Shown here: in pieces, positions 34,818 through 43,738 of the stretch | Layout of the letters: every line of letters starts with the position of its first letter | Position numbering within the stretch: the stretch's first letter is position 1 | Source: an uncultured Steroidobacter sp. | GTDB lineage: Bacteria; Pseudomonadota; Gammaproteobacteria; Steroidobacterales; Steroidobacteraceae | Assembly: GCA_937864115.1 (NCBI GenBank) | Contig: CALMII010000004.1 | Coordinates: forward strand, 1-64,000 | Direction of reading: 5' to 3' | DNA length: 64,000 nt | Position numbers and translations under genes: made by a program | Notes under the pieces: model-generated | The model's input: only the letters and a program-made list of their open reading frames with translations | Told to the model about the DNA's origin: nothing | Databases searched by the model: none

Positions 34818-35724
34818 GCTCGTAGTACCAGTCGTCGGCAGACATCCAATCCCGGCGGGTAAGGTCAATCAAAGTTGCGCCGACGGCCGCTGTGACTCGT
34901 TCGCGGAAGTTTTCGAGTCCTTTTGGTCCGAGCTTCTCAAGCTCGAGACGATGGTGAGGGGCAATGAAGAAATGGGCCTCGACCGAGTTCGCGTCGAGCC
35001 ATCGTTTCAGCGCGTGAAGCTCTGCAAACGCCCGCTCGTTCCACCGCACCTCGCGCGAGGCCGGCTCCGTCATTGATCCGAACGCCCGTTCAACGTACCG
35101 ACGATGATCGAGCGCGATCTCCCGGTCCCATCGATCGAGGTGATAGCGTCCGGTGTCAAAGTCGAAGCGTACGTCTGCGACCTCGCTGCCCTGCTGCTGG
35201 ATCTTCATCAGGCTGTGCAACAGGCTCGGGGCAAACAGGTAGCGCGAATAGAAGCGCACCCACGACTCCCCTGATACATACGGATGGTGATGGTACGCGG
35301 GCGTCACGGCCGTGGAGCGGCCCGTGTAGCTGAACAGATCAATGCCCATGAAGACGCTTTGGACATTCACACCGCGCGCCGCGAGCGTCGCGAGCATTCG
35401 TCGCGCCTCCTCAGGCCCGCCGCCGAACACACTCAAGTTGTAGAAGGTGTGCTGCGGTAGCGCATTCGTGAGCCAATGAGGGTCGTAGACACCCATCCGC
35501 GAGGATCCGACGATGAACCCGTTAAAGCGCGTCGGTTGCTCGAGCACGCGCGCGATCTTGTTGAACCGTTCATTGTCCGTGTATCCATGCGCCCAGCTCA
35601 GAATTCGAAACACCCGATAGGGATCGACCAACAGATTTCCAAGTGCGATCGCACCCGCCAGAAATGCAAGGAGCCCGAACAAGAAGGTGTTGAACGAGCG
35701 CCAGTTGCTGAGATCGCTACTCAT
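34723..35724 (-). CDS. SGNH/AlgX-like membrane-anchored protein, partner of an MBOAT acyltransferase
   Basis: 333 residues. One N-terminal membrane helix (FLFGLLAFLAGAIALGNLLV), then a periplasmic SGNH-like domain with block I FIVGSSRMGVYDP and a late block with DDWYYEPTHYRPE (Asp-x-x-His-like pair). Proteins of this type (AlgJ/AlgX, DltD-like) accept an acyl group from an MBOAT protein and move it to a polysaccharide. Its start overlaps the MBOAT stop by one base (TGATG). The target polymer is unknown. Confidence 0.78.
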   Translation of the reverse strand: MSSDLSNWRSFNTFLFGLLAFLAGAIALGNLLVDPYRVFRILSWAHGYTDNERFNKIARVLEQPTRFNGFIVGSSRMGVYDPHWLTNALPQHTFYNLSVFGGGPEEARRMLATLAARGVNVQSVFMGIDLFSYTGRSTAVTPAYHHHPYVSGESWVRFYSRYLFAPSLLHSLMKIQQQGSEVADVRFDFDTGRYHLDRWDREIALDHRRYVERAFGSMTEPASREVRWNERAFAELHALKRWLDANSVEAHFFIAPHHRLELEKLGPKGLENFRERVTAAVGATLIDLTRRDWMSADDWYYEPTHYRPELASHVVRELIESREAQMASSRLRN

Positions 35725-37142
35725 CAGAAATTGAAGTAAAGGAAAGACGTCGCCTGCCCGAGGTTGAGCAGCACCATGCCCGTCAGTGCCGCCAAACCGA
35801 TCGCCACCCGCTTTGTCGGCGTTAGTGATGTGGCATGCGCGAGTACGCCGCGCGTATTTGCAGTGAGCGCGAGAAGACCGATCAGCACGATAATCTCGGC
35901 ACCGCTGAAGAACGGCGACTGCACGAAGTGAGCCGATTCAAAGCCAGGTAGCCCCTGATACAGAATCGGCCATTCGACACCACGCAGACCAAACATCGTT
36001 TCGTACAGCACCAACGCATCGGCCACGCTATTCGATCGAAACATGACCCACGCGAGCGATACCGAGCCGAACGTCAGTAGCCATGCTGCGGCACGCGGCA
36101 GCGTAATGCCGAAACGTTGCCAGAGTACAAACGCCACCAGGAAAGCGGCGTGCATCAAGCCCCAGACGAGAAACTGCCAGCCTGCACCATGCCATAGGCC
36201 TCCGATGGCGAAGGTCACCGTAATCGCAGCGCACGTCCTCAGCACACCACAACGATTGCCTCCGAGCGGCACATAGATGTACTCGCGAAGGAAGCGACCC
36301 AGTGTGATGTGCCACCGCCGCCAGAAGTCTTGGATGTCGCAGGCCTCGTACGGCGCGTTGAAATTCACCGGCAATCGAAAGCCCATCATGAGCGCCAGGC
36401 CAATGGCGATCTCGCTGTAGGCACTGAAATCGAAGTACAGCTGCAAGGAGTAGCCGAGCGCGGCTGTCCACGCATCGACAAAGTTCAAGGTCGATGGCTG
36501 CGCAAAGGCCGGATCGACATACGAGGCGATCGGATCGGCGATGAGCACCTTCTTCGCGAGTCCTAGAATGACGAGCACCAAACCCCGCGCAAGGTGTTCA
36601 TGATCGATGCGAGGATGCAGTTGGGCGAACTGCGGCAGTAGTTCTTTGGGCTGAACGATGGGGCCTGCGATGAGATGCGGAAAGAACGCAATGGCGAGAA
36701 AGTAGTCCTTCAGCGCAACCTCACCGATGATGCGCCGGTACGAATCGGCGAGAAATGTAATTTGCTGAAAGGTGTAAAAGCTCAGTGCCAGCGGGAGGAC
36801 CCACTCGAGCGCCTGCCACTGCCAGCCGAGCGCCGTGTACAGCGCGCCGCCGAGGAAGTCTGCGTACTTGAACAGCAGCAGAAGACTGACGTTGAAGGTG
36901 ACGCCGATCGCAAGCAGGATCCGACTGCGGCTTCGCACTAGCGCTTTGGCGAGGTACCAATTCAGGACAACACTGCCACACAGTAGCGGCAGATAGCGCC
37001 AATTCCAGACGCCGTAGAAGACAAGAGAGGATGCGAGCAGGCTGGTCAGTGCAAGCCGTGCCGATCGCTGCCGCGCCCACATGAATAGCGCGAACGATAT
37101 GGGCAGAAAAACCAGCAGGAACTCTGGCGAGTTAAACAACAT
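35724..37142 (-). CDS. MBOAT-family O-acyltransferase (AlgI/DltB-like)
   Basis: 472 residues with 10-12 membrane helices. Family signs: FNSPEFLLVFLPI at the N-terminus, FFPHLIAGPIVQPKELLPQF, DFWRRWHITLGRFLREYIYVPLGG and the catalytic His in GGLWHGAGWQFLVWG. It brings an acyl group across the inner membrane for modification of an extracellular polysaccharide, with the SGNH partner just downstream. Full length for the family. Probably cargo within the element. Confidence 0.92.
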   Translation of the reverse strand: MLFNSPEFLLVFLPISFALFMWARQRSARLALTSLLASSLVFYGVWNWRYLPLLCGSVVLNWYLAKALVRSRSRILLAIGVTFNVSLLLLFKYADFLGGALYTALGWQWQALEWVLPLALSFYTFQQITFLADSYRRIIGEVALKDYFLAIAFFPHLIAGPIVQPKELLPQFAQLHPRIDHEHLARGLVLVILGLAKKVLIADPIASYVDPAFAQPSTLNFVDAWTAALGYSLQLYFDFSAYSEIAIGLALMMGFRLPVNFNAPYEACDIQDFWRRWHITLGRFLREYIYVPLGGNRCGVLRTCAAITVTFAIGGLWHGAGWQFLVWGLMHAAFLVAFVLWQRFGITLPRAAAWLLTFGSVSLAWVMFRSNSVADALVLYETMFGLRGVEWPILYQGLPGFESAHFVQSPFFSGAEIIVLIGLLALTANTRGVLAHATSLTPTKRVAIGLAALTGMVLLNLGQATSFLYFNF

Positions 37143-37291
37143 CGGGACGGCCTCGTGTCAGCGGAAGTCTAGGCATCCCACGCGGCGCGTCCGGGGGCTT
37201 GAGGATTGCGGTGAAGGTCCTGTTTCTCGGAATGAGCGACATCGATCCGCAGGAAGGGTGCACCGAGCACACCCCTCCCGCGATCCGTGAC

Positions 37292-37615
37292 TTACGACGC
37301 CGATGACCTGAGCGTGGAGTCCCGCAGCGGGCGAGCCGTCAGCACGGAGGCATCGTGCCAGGTGGCCAGATTCCCCCACCCACGGCGCCGTTGTATCCAG
37401 CACCACCGGTAGTAGCCCAAGGCCGAGATCGGAGTGAAGACCAACTGCATTGCGAACAATGCTTGCTGGTCCATCACGACTGCATAGGCAATCCAGAACA
37501 CATTGGACAGCAGGTACCCCAGCCAGCCGTGTCTGGAAACCTTCGTACGCGTAGCAATCAGAAGTGCGCCGGCCGCACCTGTGATCGCCCCCAACCATGA
37601 CAATAGTTCGATCAT
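37292..37615 (-). CDS. Small three-helix membrane protein (SemiSWEET/PnuC-like)
   Basis: 107 residues with three membrane helices (LLSWLGAITGAAGALLIA, LGYLLSNVFWIAYAVVM, FAMQLVFTPISALGYYRW) and a polar tail. The spacing and the NxxW-like middle helix recall SemiSWEET half-transporters or PnuC fragments, but this is a loose match. Not clearly linked to the acyltransferase pair. Confidence 0.6.
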   Translation of the reverse strand: MIELLSWLGAITGAAGALLIATRTKVSRHGWLGYLLSNVFWIAYAVVMDQQALFAMQLVFTPISALGYYRWCWIQRRRGWGNLATWHDASVLTARPLRDSTLRSSAS

Positions 37616-37637
37616 TTCATCGCTCCGTTTGACTGGA

Positions 37638-38024
37638 TTAAGACTCCGAAGGCGCTACGAACACATCGAACGCCGCAAGATCGAGGTGGTAGTACCGTGC
37701 ATCTCTTGTGCGCGGCATCTCGGTCTGCGCCAACATCCTGTGCATCTCGTCCGCGTACGGGCCCAACAGCGACACGCCGGTGGGCTCCACTCGCAAGAGG
37801 TAGAACAGTGGCGCGACTGCCAGCGGATCGCTCGCGGTGAGCTTGCGTCGCTTGGAGGCGCTCATCTCGTCGAGATCAACTTCTTCAACGGACCCGTCTT
37901 CATCGATGACTTTGAAGACGGTCGCCGTCGTATCGGGCTTGCGCATCGCCCTGTACGCTTGAAGCGCTGCATCGAGCGGCGTTCGCGCACCCTCCACATC
38001 TATTTCCCATACGACTCGTCTCAT
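37638..38024 (-). CDS. Hypothetical protein
   Basis: 128 residues from the ATG at 38024 (MRRVVWEIDVEGART). The N-terminal half has the beta-alpha pattern WEIDVEGARTPLDAALQAYR with FKVIDEDGSVEEVDL; the C-terminal half is mixed. No recognised family. It is the last of a minus-strand run of small element genes that begins with the primase-like gene. Confidence 0.6.
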   Translation of the reverse strand: MRRVVWEIDVEGARTPLDAALQAYRAMRKPDTTATVFKVIDEDGSVEEVDLDEMSASKRRKLTASDPLAVAPLFYLLRVEPTGVSLLGPYADEMHRMLAQTEMPRTRDARYYHLDLAAFDVFVAPSES

Positions 38025-38026
38025 GC

Positions 38027-38212
38027 TCACTCCTCTGGGCTCATAGCCCAAGCAACGAGTGACTCAGGGAGAGGCGCGGCCGCACAGCGGAAGCCGAGAC
38101 TCCCGCTGAGTCGGTCACTTGCAGCATTCGTGTGAATGCCGCATTTCCGCTGGTTTTGTTTTGCGGCCAGCTGCCGCACACGTGCATCGATTGCCTGATG
38201 CATGGTGTTCAC
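38027..38212 (-). CDS. Possible small protein
   Basis: A 61-codon frame that starts with GTG directly after the stop of the previous gene (TGAGTG) and ends two bases before the next one. Position suggests coupled translation, but the composition is unremarkable and no motif is seen. Confidence 0.3.
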   Translation of the reverse strand: MNTMHQAIDARVRQLAAKQNQRKCGIHTNAASDRLSGSLGFRCAAAPLPESLVAWAMSPEE

Positions 38213-38647
38213 TCACACGGCTTCCGCGGTGGGCGCTATGACGCGCTGACTCACATCCCTGCGGCCATCCTGCGAGACCGGCCAAACGACGCCGGCGCGC
38301 GCAAGAAGTGCGGCATACTCACAATGGACAGGCGCGAGATCCTGCTCGCCGACGGATCGGCGCGTATCGAGGTCGAGAATGACGACTTCAACGTCTCCTT
38401 CGGTCAGAACACGCGCATAGCCGTGCTGGACCACAACGATGGCGCGCGCCCGACGGGCGGCAGGCGCCGAACCCCACCCCTTCTGCTCCCTTCCGACCGC
38501 GAACAGGTCAGCCTCGGTTCGACGCGCGAAGCGCGCGACAACGCGTTCGCTCGTACGCGTCAATGCGGTCCATGGAAGGGCGGCGCAGTCGCAGCGCTCA
38601 GAGAATCGTCGAATGATCACTCGTTCCGTACTGACATCGCTGATCAT
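38213..38647 (-). CDS. Hypothetical protein
   Basis: 144 residues from the ATG at 38647, chosen because GAGGG lies eight bases upstream and the frame before it looks non-coding. It has beta-strand stretches (RAIVVVQHGYARVL, DVEVVILDLDTRRS) and Cys near each end. A plus-strand frame covers the same bases, but strand agreement with neighbours and the ribosome site favour this one. Family unknown. Confidence 0.5.
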   Translation of the reverse strand: MISDVSTERVIIRRFSERCDCAALPWTALTRTSERVVARFARRTEADLFAVGREQKGWGSAPAARRARAIVVVQHGYARVLTEGDVEVVILDLDTRRSVGEQDLAPVHCEYAALLARAGVVWPVSQDGRRDVSQRVIAPTAEAV

Positions 38648-38691
38648 GTGAAAAGCCCTCTTTGAATTGCACACGTGACTCGACATCGGTC

Positions 38692-38756
38692 TGCCCGCAC
38701 GAGCGGGCACACGGATACCTGGTGCGTGAGATGAGCACCGACTCGCGTCGGTGCTC
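38692..38756. other. Two strong hairpins in an intergenic region
   Basis: TGCCCGC/GCGGGCA (38692-38698 with 38703-38709) and GAGCACCGA/TCGGTGCTC (38733-38741 with 38748-38756), both perfect. No T-run follows. They may be terminators aided by other factors, an RNA element or a small RNA. Confidence 0.4.
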
Positions 38757-38830
38757 CAGAGGAAATGACTCAGCCGGCGGTTACCCGCTGGCCCACTTGA
38801 GAACGTGGTGAGATCCGTCCGGCAAGCGCG

Positions 38831-39103
38831 TCACATCACGTGGTCCAATGGGACGACCGTGAATGAGCACGTCGCACCGTCGAGCGACGGCTTGTAGATA
38901 CACGCGAGGTCGTGCTGATACTCCTGCGCGGCCGCCTCATACTCGAAGTGGCCAGAGAAGAACAAGAGCTCGCCCTCGGCCGTCTGCTCTTTGATGGCAA
39001 CCGTGTACGCACCGGGGCACCTCGTCGAGGATGCTATTGATGCCAGTGCATCTCGAACTCGGTTCAAAACCGCCACGATTCGGTGATGCAGCGGCGCCCT
39101 CAC
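38831..39103 (-). CDS. Small hypothetical protein
   Basis: 90 residues. The GTG start overlaps the stop of the upstream gene (GTGA), so the two are coupled. Contains AYTVAIKEQTAEGELLFFSG and ACIYKPSLDGATCSFTVVPL. No recognised family. Confidence 0.55.
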   Translation of the reverse strand: MRAPLHHRIVAVLNRVRDALASIASSTRCPGAYTVAIKEQTAEGELLFFSGHFEYEAAAQEYQHDLACIYKPSLDGATCSFTVVPLDHVM

Positions 39104-39531
39104 GCCAGGATCTCGACAGCGTCGAACGGCGTGCCAGAGACCGCAATCCCAAACATCGATCTTCGCCGCGGAAGTTCGATGTGGACGGGAATGAAGCCGC
39201 TCGAGCGTCCGACCACGAAGGTCCGCCGCTCACCGGCTTTGTCTTTCACGCGCACTCGCTTGCCTTCGAGACCCACGAGCTGAGGCGTGAGCTCGCACGT
39301 CAGTCTGCGTCCGGTCCGCCGATGTTCGTCCATGGCGGCTTTCACCGCGCGCTCATACTGCTCGTAGAGCATCGATAGTGAGTACGCCGTCGGTAACAGG
39401 TCCGCTCGATCCAATTCCTTTGCGATCGCGCGCGCTCTGCTTCGACAGACGTCGAACGCGAGGCAAGTGAATCCTCCACCCGCGCAGGGAATCACGAAGA
39501 GTCGCTGCTCGTAATTGATTGAGACAGGCAT
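39100..39531 (-). CDS. Hypothetical element protein
   Basis: 143 residues from the ATG at 39531 (MPVSINYEQRLFVIPCAGGG). The N-terminal part has a beta hairpin with GGGFTCLAFDVC; the C-terminal part carries two short SH3-like strands (GKRVRVKDKAGERRTFVVGR and GFIPVHIEL). Similar small proteins are frequent on integrative elements, but I cannot give a function. Coupled to the 90-residue protein that follows. Confidence 0.6.
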   Translation of the reverse strand: MPVSINYEQRLFVIPCAGGGFTCLAFDVCRSRARAIAKELDRADLLPTAYSLSMLYEQYERAVKAAMDEHRRTGRRLTCELTPQLVGLEGKRVRVKDKAGERRTFVVGRSSGFIPVHIELPRRRSMFGIAVSGTPFDAVEILA

Positions 39532-39626
39532 ATGCACCTCACTATGTGATGAAAGGGCGCATACACCCGCAGAGGGCGTACACCCTCTCGGGACACACAA
39601 CATCTGAGTGAACGGACTTCGTTCAG

Positions 39627-40718
39627 TCAGCGCATGCCAAAGGCGCTCGGCAACCGGTCGACAACGACCGGGAAGCTGCTCGTTCCGTGCACCTTCAGCA
39701 CATCATTCCAATCGACTTTCGCATCGTCGCTGCGTGGCGGGGGCATTCGCACACACACGGATCGTCCTTCGCCGCGCAGGCGCGCAGCGAGACGATTGGC
39801 AGCTTCCCTGCCCGGCTCCAGAATCGATCCGTCGCGCTGCCGCCGTGGCGTATCCCGGTCGGCCCAGATGACAATGGACCGCACTGTCGCCGGAAGCTCG
39901 AGGCCCGCCAGCAGCGGCCAGGATGTGGCCGCCCACACTTGCATGCCCGTTGCCGAGCGCACAGCCAGTGCATTCTCGATACCTTCCGTCACCCCGATGC
40001 ATCCGGTCGGCGGATAGAGCCGAATCGCTGCACCTGTGAGCACCGCGTCTGTTCGCTTCATCAGCTTCTTCGGCTGTGCGATCGGCGCCTTGGCGCCGTC
40101 CTGCGTCAGATAGGTTCGATGTAGGGCCACCAGATCGCCAGTCGGATCCAGGAGCTGTGCCAGCATCGCTGGAAACTCGCCCACACGCTTACGGTTCTCA
40201 TCGAAGTACGGAAGCGCGGGATGACATCGCAGCATCGGACCAGCAACGTCGATAGCTCGGTTCGCTAAGTACAACCTCGCAGGTCGTGCTCGCTCATCCA
40301 TGAAATCATGGGCTTCGTTCCAGAGTTGGAGCAGACGTTCGGCGGTGACTGCGCGCGAGGGACTGCTCTGCTGCGTCTGAAGCTCACGTCTGCGCACGAT
40401 GGGCACTTCGATCGCGCCATTCGAGAGCACATTTTCGATCTGACGAGCAACCTCGCCGAAGCTCCACCCCTGAAGCCAGGCCAATAGCTTGAAGCCATTG
40501 GAGAACCGACCGCAGCTGTTGCATACAGCGCCGCCGGTATCTTCAAAGTCCGCAAAGATGCGAAACGCGTCCCTGTGGATACCTCCGTGTACGGGGCAGT
40601 AACCGAATCGTCGAGGCCCTCGATCGATCGCCGACTGCATGGCCTCACTCGGTGCCAGTCGCACCACGATGTCGCTCCAACGGCCACGGCATTGGCTCGC
40701 TAGGTCTTTGAAACTCAC
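39627..40718 (-). CDS. Primase-like protein with zinc finger and Toprim domain
   Basis: 363 residues. The GTG start at 40718 is set by AAGGAGG five bases upstream. A CHC2-like zinc ribbon has YCPVHGG (Cys41, His44) and CNSCGR (Cys66, Cys69). The C-terminal half is a Toprim fold: GVTEGIENALAV with its Glu, and IVIWADRDT with the Asp-x-Asp. Such short zinc-Toprim proteins replace or assist primase on phages and conjugative elements, so a role in element replication is likely. The helicase part found in larger relatives is absent. Confidence 0.85.
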   Translation of the reverse strand: MSFKDLASQCRGRWSDIVVRLAPSEAMQSAIDRGPRRFGYCPVHGGIHRDAFRIFADFEDTGGAVCNSCGRFSNGFKLLAWLQGWSFGEVARQIENVLSNGAIEVPIVRRRELQTQQSSPSRAVTAERLLQLWNEAHDFMDERARPARLYLANRAIDVAGPMLRCHPALPYFDENRKRVGEFPAMLAQLLDPTGDLVALHRTYLTQDGAKAPIAQPKKLMKRTDAVLTGAAIRLYPPTGCIGVTEGIENALAVRSATGMQVWAATSWPLLAGLELPATVRSIVIWADRDTPRRQRDGSILEPGREAANRLAARLRGEGRSVCVRMPPPRSDDAKVDWNDVLKVHGTSSFPVVVDRLPSAFGMR

Positions 40719-41087
40719 ACGAACCTCCTTGGGCGTGGTCGACACGCACAACAAAACTGATGGGAGTCGATGCGCGGAATGCGCACGACCAAGCTCTGGC
40801 TGATCAGGGTCAGCAGCCCCGTGCGAGTAGCACGACGAAATAACAGGTCCTTGGTGGCGCGCAGGGGAAGGTGGCGTGCCACGTAGACAGCGTTATCGGC
40901 TGCTTACATGCAGCGCGACAGCATCAGGCGGACAAGAAGGGTCCGCGCCTACTCCGAAACCTACGTGCGCCCGCAGCGCTCTGTCAAGCGGCCTGCTTCG
41001 GTCATGTCTTTGCTTCCGCCTTGCTGAGCCTTCAACGCTCACTACCTACGCACGGCGGTCAGATCTGTCGGCGCAAGCTCCCTGCTC
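40719..41087. other. Divergent intergenic region, 369 bp
   Basis: Between the primase-like gene and the gene at 41088. Short frames are present but none is supported. A GGTGGCG repeat (near 40853 and 40870) is the only pattern noticed. It probably contains promoters for both genes. Confidence 0.4.
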
Positions 41088-41522
41088 ATGACCTCGACAT
41101 CGTCCTCATTCACCGCTGCGCCGATCACGACGTTCGAGCAACTCATCGATGCGGTCGAGTGCCTCCTCATGCGCATCGACTCCCGCGTGCTCGCTCCGAT
41201 CTACCGAAGCGTCGTCTGGCAAGCGCATCAAGAACTGCTGCGCAATCACCCGCTCATCCGGACCCATGCACATCCAGACCGCGCTGTCTTGCGTGTCGCA
41301 CATGAGCTTCACACCGCGCGCATCGACCGCATCGACGGAGCACTCCTCACCGTGCGGATCGGTGGCTGGTTCAAGCAAGGGGAGATCGTGCACATACGCG
41401 TTGTCGATGCAGCCAACGACGAGGCTGAGCACACATGCCGGATCGTCGAGTGCCGGCGTATCGCCGCGGAGTCCGACGACGGCGCCGCGAATCCTCATCT
41501 GTTGACTCTCGAGAAGCTCTAG
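41088..41522 (+). CDS. Hypothetical protein
   Basis: 144 residues, soluble. Helical first half (FEQLIDAVECLLMRIDSRVL), beta-rich second half (ALLTVRIGGWFKQGEIVHIR). No known motif. It precedes the SurA/DsbA-like gene by 26 bp on the same strand. Confidence 0.6.
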   Translation: MTSTSSSFTAAPITTFEQLIDAVECLLMRIDSRVLAPIYRSVVWQAHQELLRNHPLIRTHAHPDRAVLRVAHELHTARIDRIDGALLTVRIGGWFKQGEIVHIRVVDAANDEAEHTCRIVECRRIAAESDDGAANPHLLTLEKL

Positions 41523-41548
41523 TTCCCCTCTCTCACAGGAGCGTGTTT

Positions 41549-42571
41549 ATGCGATTCCCTCGATTTGCTGCGTTCGCCGCACTGACTCTATTCACGCCGA
41601 TGGCGGCGCTCAGTAACTCTCCTGTCGTCGCCACCGTCGGCGATCGCTCGATCACGGCGGCTGAACTGGAGGAAGCGGGCGGCCGCGCCGTGTACGACGC
41701 CGCTCAGGCCTACTACGAAGCTCGCGTCCGCGCGCTCTACGAGTTGCTCTCCGCCGAACTCCTCAAACGCGAAGCCGACAGCCGTGGGCTCACCGTGGAC
41801 CAGTTGCTCGAGAAGGAAGTCACTCCGAAGGTCGCGTCTGTCAGCGAGGGGGACATCGATTCTCTGCTCCAAGCTCGAACGGGTATGAATCCCACGGATC
41901 CACGTCATCGTAAGCAGGCGGCAGCGTTCATCTCGATGTCTCGCAAAAGCGCACAGCAGCGCCAGTTCGTCACGACGCTCTTCGAAAAACATGGCGCGAA
42001 AGTCATGCTCGCTGCACCCCCTGCCCCCCCTGCGGAGCAAGTACAGGGTCCACTCGAACCCTCAATCGGCGCCGCAAATGCAAAGGTCAACGTCATCGTC
42101 TTTTCGGACTATCTGTGTCCGTATTGCCGTGTGCTTTCGAACGATCTCAATTCACTTCTCAAAAAGTATCCGGACCAGATCAGGGTGGTCTATCGCCACT
42201 TCGGCGTACATGACCGCTCCAGCCAGCTCGCCACCGCAGCGATGTGCGCCGGAGAGCAGCAGCGATTTCACGAGTATCACGACGCGCTGTTCGCAGCCGC
42301 CAAACCCACCGATGAGGATCTCACCCGGATTGCGAAGTCCATGGATTTGGACGTTCAAGCCTTTGATGGCTGCCTGAAGTCCGATCGCTTCGGGGAGCGT
42401 CTGCGCGCAGACGCGGCTGAAGGACAAAGACTCGGTGTGCAGGGCACTCCGACCATCTTTGTGAACGGCGTGCGCCACCGAGGCGCCATCGGACTCGCAC
42501 GCCTGACCGCGGCTGTCGATGCGGCGCTGAAGACCGCCGATAGCAAGACAGCACGGCTCACGCCTCGCTAG
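41549..42571 (+). CDS. Secreted DsbA-like thiol oxidoreductase with a SurA-like N-terminal domain
   Basis: 340 residues. Signal peptide (FAAFAALTLFTPMAALS). Residues about 25-150 are helical and resemble the chaperone part of SurA-type peptidyl-prolyl isomerases (VVATVGDRSITAAELEE). Residues 165-330 are a thioredoxin/DsbA fold with active site FSDYLCPYCRVLS and the cis-Pro loop VQGTPTIFVNG. It acts in the periplasm on disulfides, perhaps of conjugation pilus proteins. Such DsbA-type proteins are typical of conjugative elements. Confidence 0.87.
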   Translation: MRFPRFAAFAALTLFTPMAALSNSPVVATVGDRSITAAELEEAGGRAVYDAAQAYYEARVRALYELLSAELLKREADSRGLTVDQLLEKEVTPKVASVSEGDIDSLLQARTGMNPTDPRHRKQAAAFISMSRKSAQQRQFVTTLFEKHGAKVMLAAPPAPPAEQVQGPLEPSIGAANAKVNVIVFSDYLCPYCRVLSNDLNSLLKKYPDQIRVVYRHFGVHDRSSQLATAAMCAGEQQRFHEYHDALFAAAKPTDEDLTRIAKSMDLDVQAFDGCLKSDRFGERLRADAAEGQRLGVQGTPTIFVNGVRHRGAIGLARLTAAVDAALKTADSKTARLTPR

Positions 42572-42593
42572 TCGTAACTGCCCGAGTGCACGT

Positions 42594-43688
42594 ATGAGCG
42601 CGGATCTCGCCACAATGTCGCAGCGGCCGCTGGCCGCGCGGCCCACGCCTCGACTTCGCGAGCTCAAGGCACTCAGCGCTGCCGAGTTGGCCACGCTGAC
42701 GCAAGTGTTCGCTGGCACGCCGGCTGAGCACGGGCTGCCCGGTCACCGCTGGAATCCTGAGCGGATTGCCACCTTCCTGCGAGAGCGCCTCGGCGTTCGC
42801 TGTTCAAGCAGCACGGTGACCAGTCGTCTACGTCGGGCTGGAGTCGAGCTCCGTCTCAAGTGCGCGCGAGAACCTCGTCTGGCCGATGCGTATCGAGTTG
42901 CAATGATTGATGCGCTCAAGGTACCTCCGAGCACTTACGGCATCGATGCGAACGCCTGGACGCGCCCCCTGATCTCCCAGCTGATCGAGCAGCGCTACAG
43001 CGTCCGCGTCGCACCCTCGTACGTGACCTATCTGTTGCGTACGAGTGACCATGGCATTCGGCTCGCGCGCAAACGCCGCCGATTGACGGTGTCGCAAGTT
43101 GAAAAGCTGCGGCAAGCGCTGCACCGCTCGCCTCGTGAACTCGGGATCGCGCACGATTCGTGGACGCACACCCACATCGGAACTGCCATAGAACGGTTAT
43201 TCGGCGTTCGCTACAACCCGCAGTCGATCCGACGACTGCTGCGACGATGGGAGATCGAGACCCCGCGCAGCAAGACACGATGTCCGTTCTTGTCGAAGAC
43301 GCAGCTGTCGCAACTCGCGGCGGCTCTAAATGGTCCCCCGATTGCAGCAGGTATTCGAGGCAATGTCTGGTCGCGTCAGTTGATCACCGCCTATGTGCTG
43401 CAAACGTTCGGCGTTCGCTATCAGCCCAGCGCAATACCCTCGCTGCTCAAGCGCGCGCGGATCACCTCGAGTTTCGGGCTGCGGCCCGGCGGCGCATGTC
43501 GCCTCAACGAGTCGCAGCTGCGGCAACTACGCCACGCGCTCATCAATCCGCCGGCGGCTTCCGGGAACAAGGCCAAACGCTGGACTCACGATCTCATCGT
43601 CACGTACATCAAGCGTGCTTTTGACGTCGACTATCAAGTGAGTTCCGTCCCGAAGCTGCTGCGGCGACTCGAAGCACTCGCCGCCTAG
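42594..43688 (+). CDS. Protein made of five tandem IS630-type winged helices
   Basis: 364 residues, basic. Five repeats of about 68-70 residues cover nearly all of it, each with a run like L-x-x-AL-x-x-PP-x-x-G-x-x-x-x-x-W, then a helix, FGVRY and V-x-x-LLRR. The marker Trp falls at residues 53, 122, 190, 259 and 330. Each unit resembles the winged HTH found once or twice at the front of IS630-family transposases, but no DDE catalytic domain follows. Probably a sequence-specific DNA-binding protein that reads a long or repeated site. Confidence 0.8.
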   Translation: MSADLATMSQRPLAARPTPRLRELKALSAAELATLTQVFAGTPAEHGLPGHRWNPERIATFLRERLGVRCSSSTVTSRLRRAGVELRLKCAREPRLADAYRVAMIDALKVPPSTYGIDANAWTRPLISQLIEQRYSVRVAPSYVTYLLRTSDHGIRLARKRRRLTVSQVEKLRQALHRSPRELGIAHDSWTHTHIGTAIERLFGVRYNPQSIRRLLRRWEIETPRSKTRCPFLSKTQLSQLAAALNGPPIAAGIRGNVWSRQLITAYVLQTFGVRYQPSAIPSLLKRARITSSFGLRPGGACRLNESQLRQLRHALINPPAASGNKAKRWTHDLIVTYIKRAFDVDYQVSSVPKLLRRLEALAA

Positions 43689-43738
43689 CCGGGAGTTGCA
43701 GTTTCCAGGCGCTCCGTATCATTGAACGCATTCTCACC

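Noticed and set aside
38132..38665. 177-codon plus-strand frame
   Set aside because: It covers the minus-strand gene at 38213-38647, which has a ribosome site and agrees in strand with its neighbours.
40871..41305. 144-codon plus-strand frame overlapping the gene at 41088
   Set aside because: Low-complexity composition and no ribosome site; the frame starting at 41088 looks more like protein.
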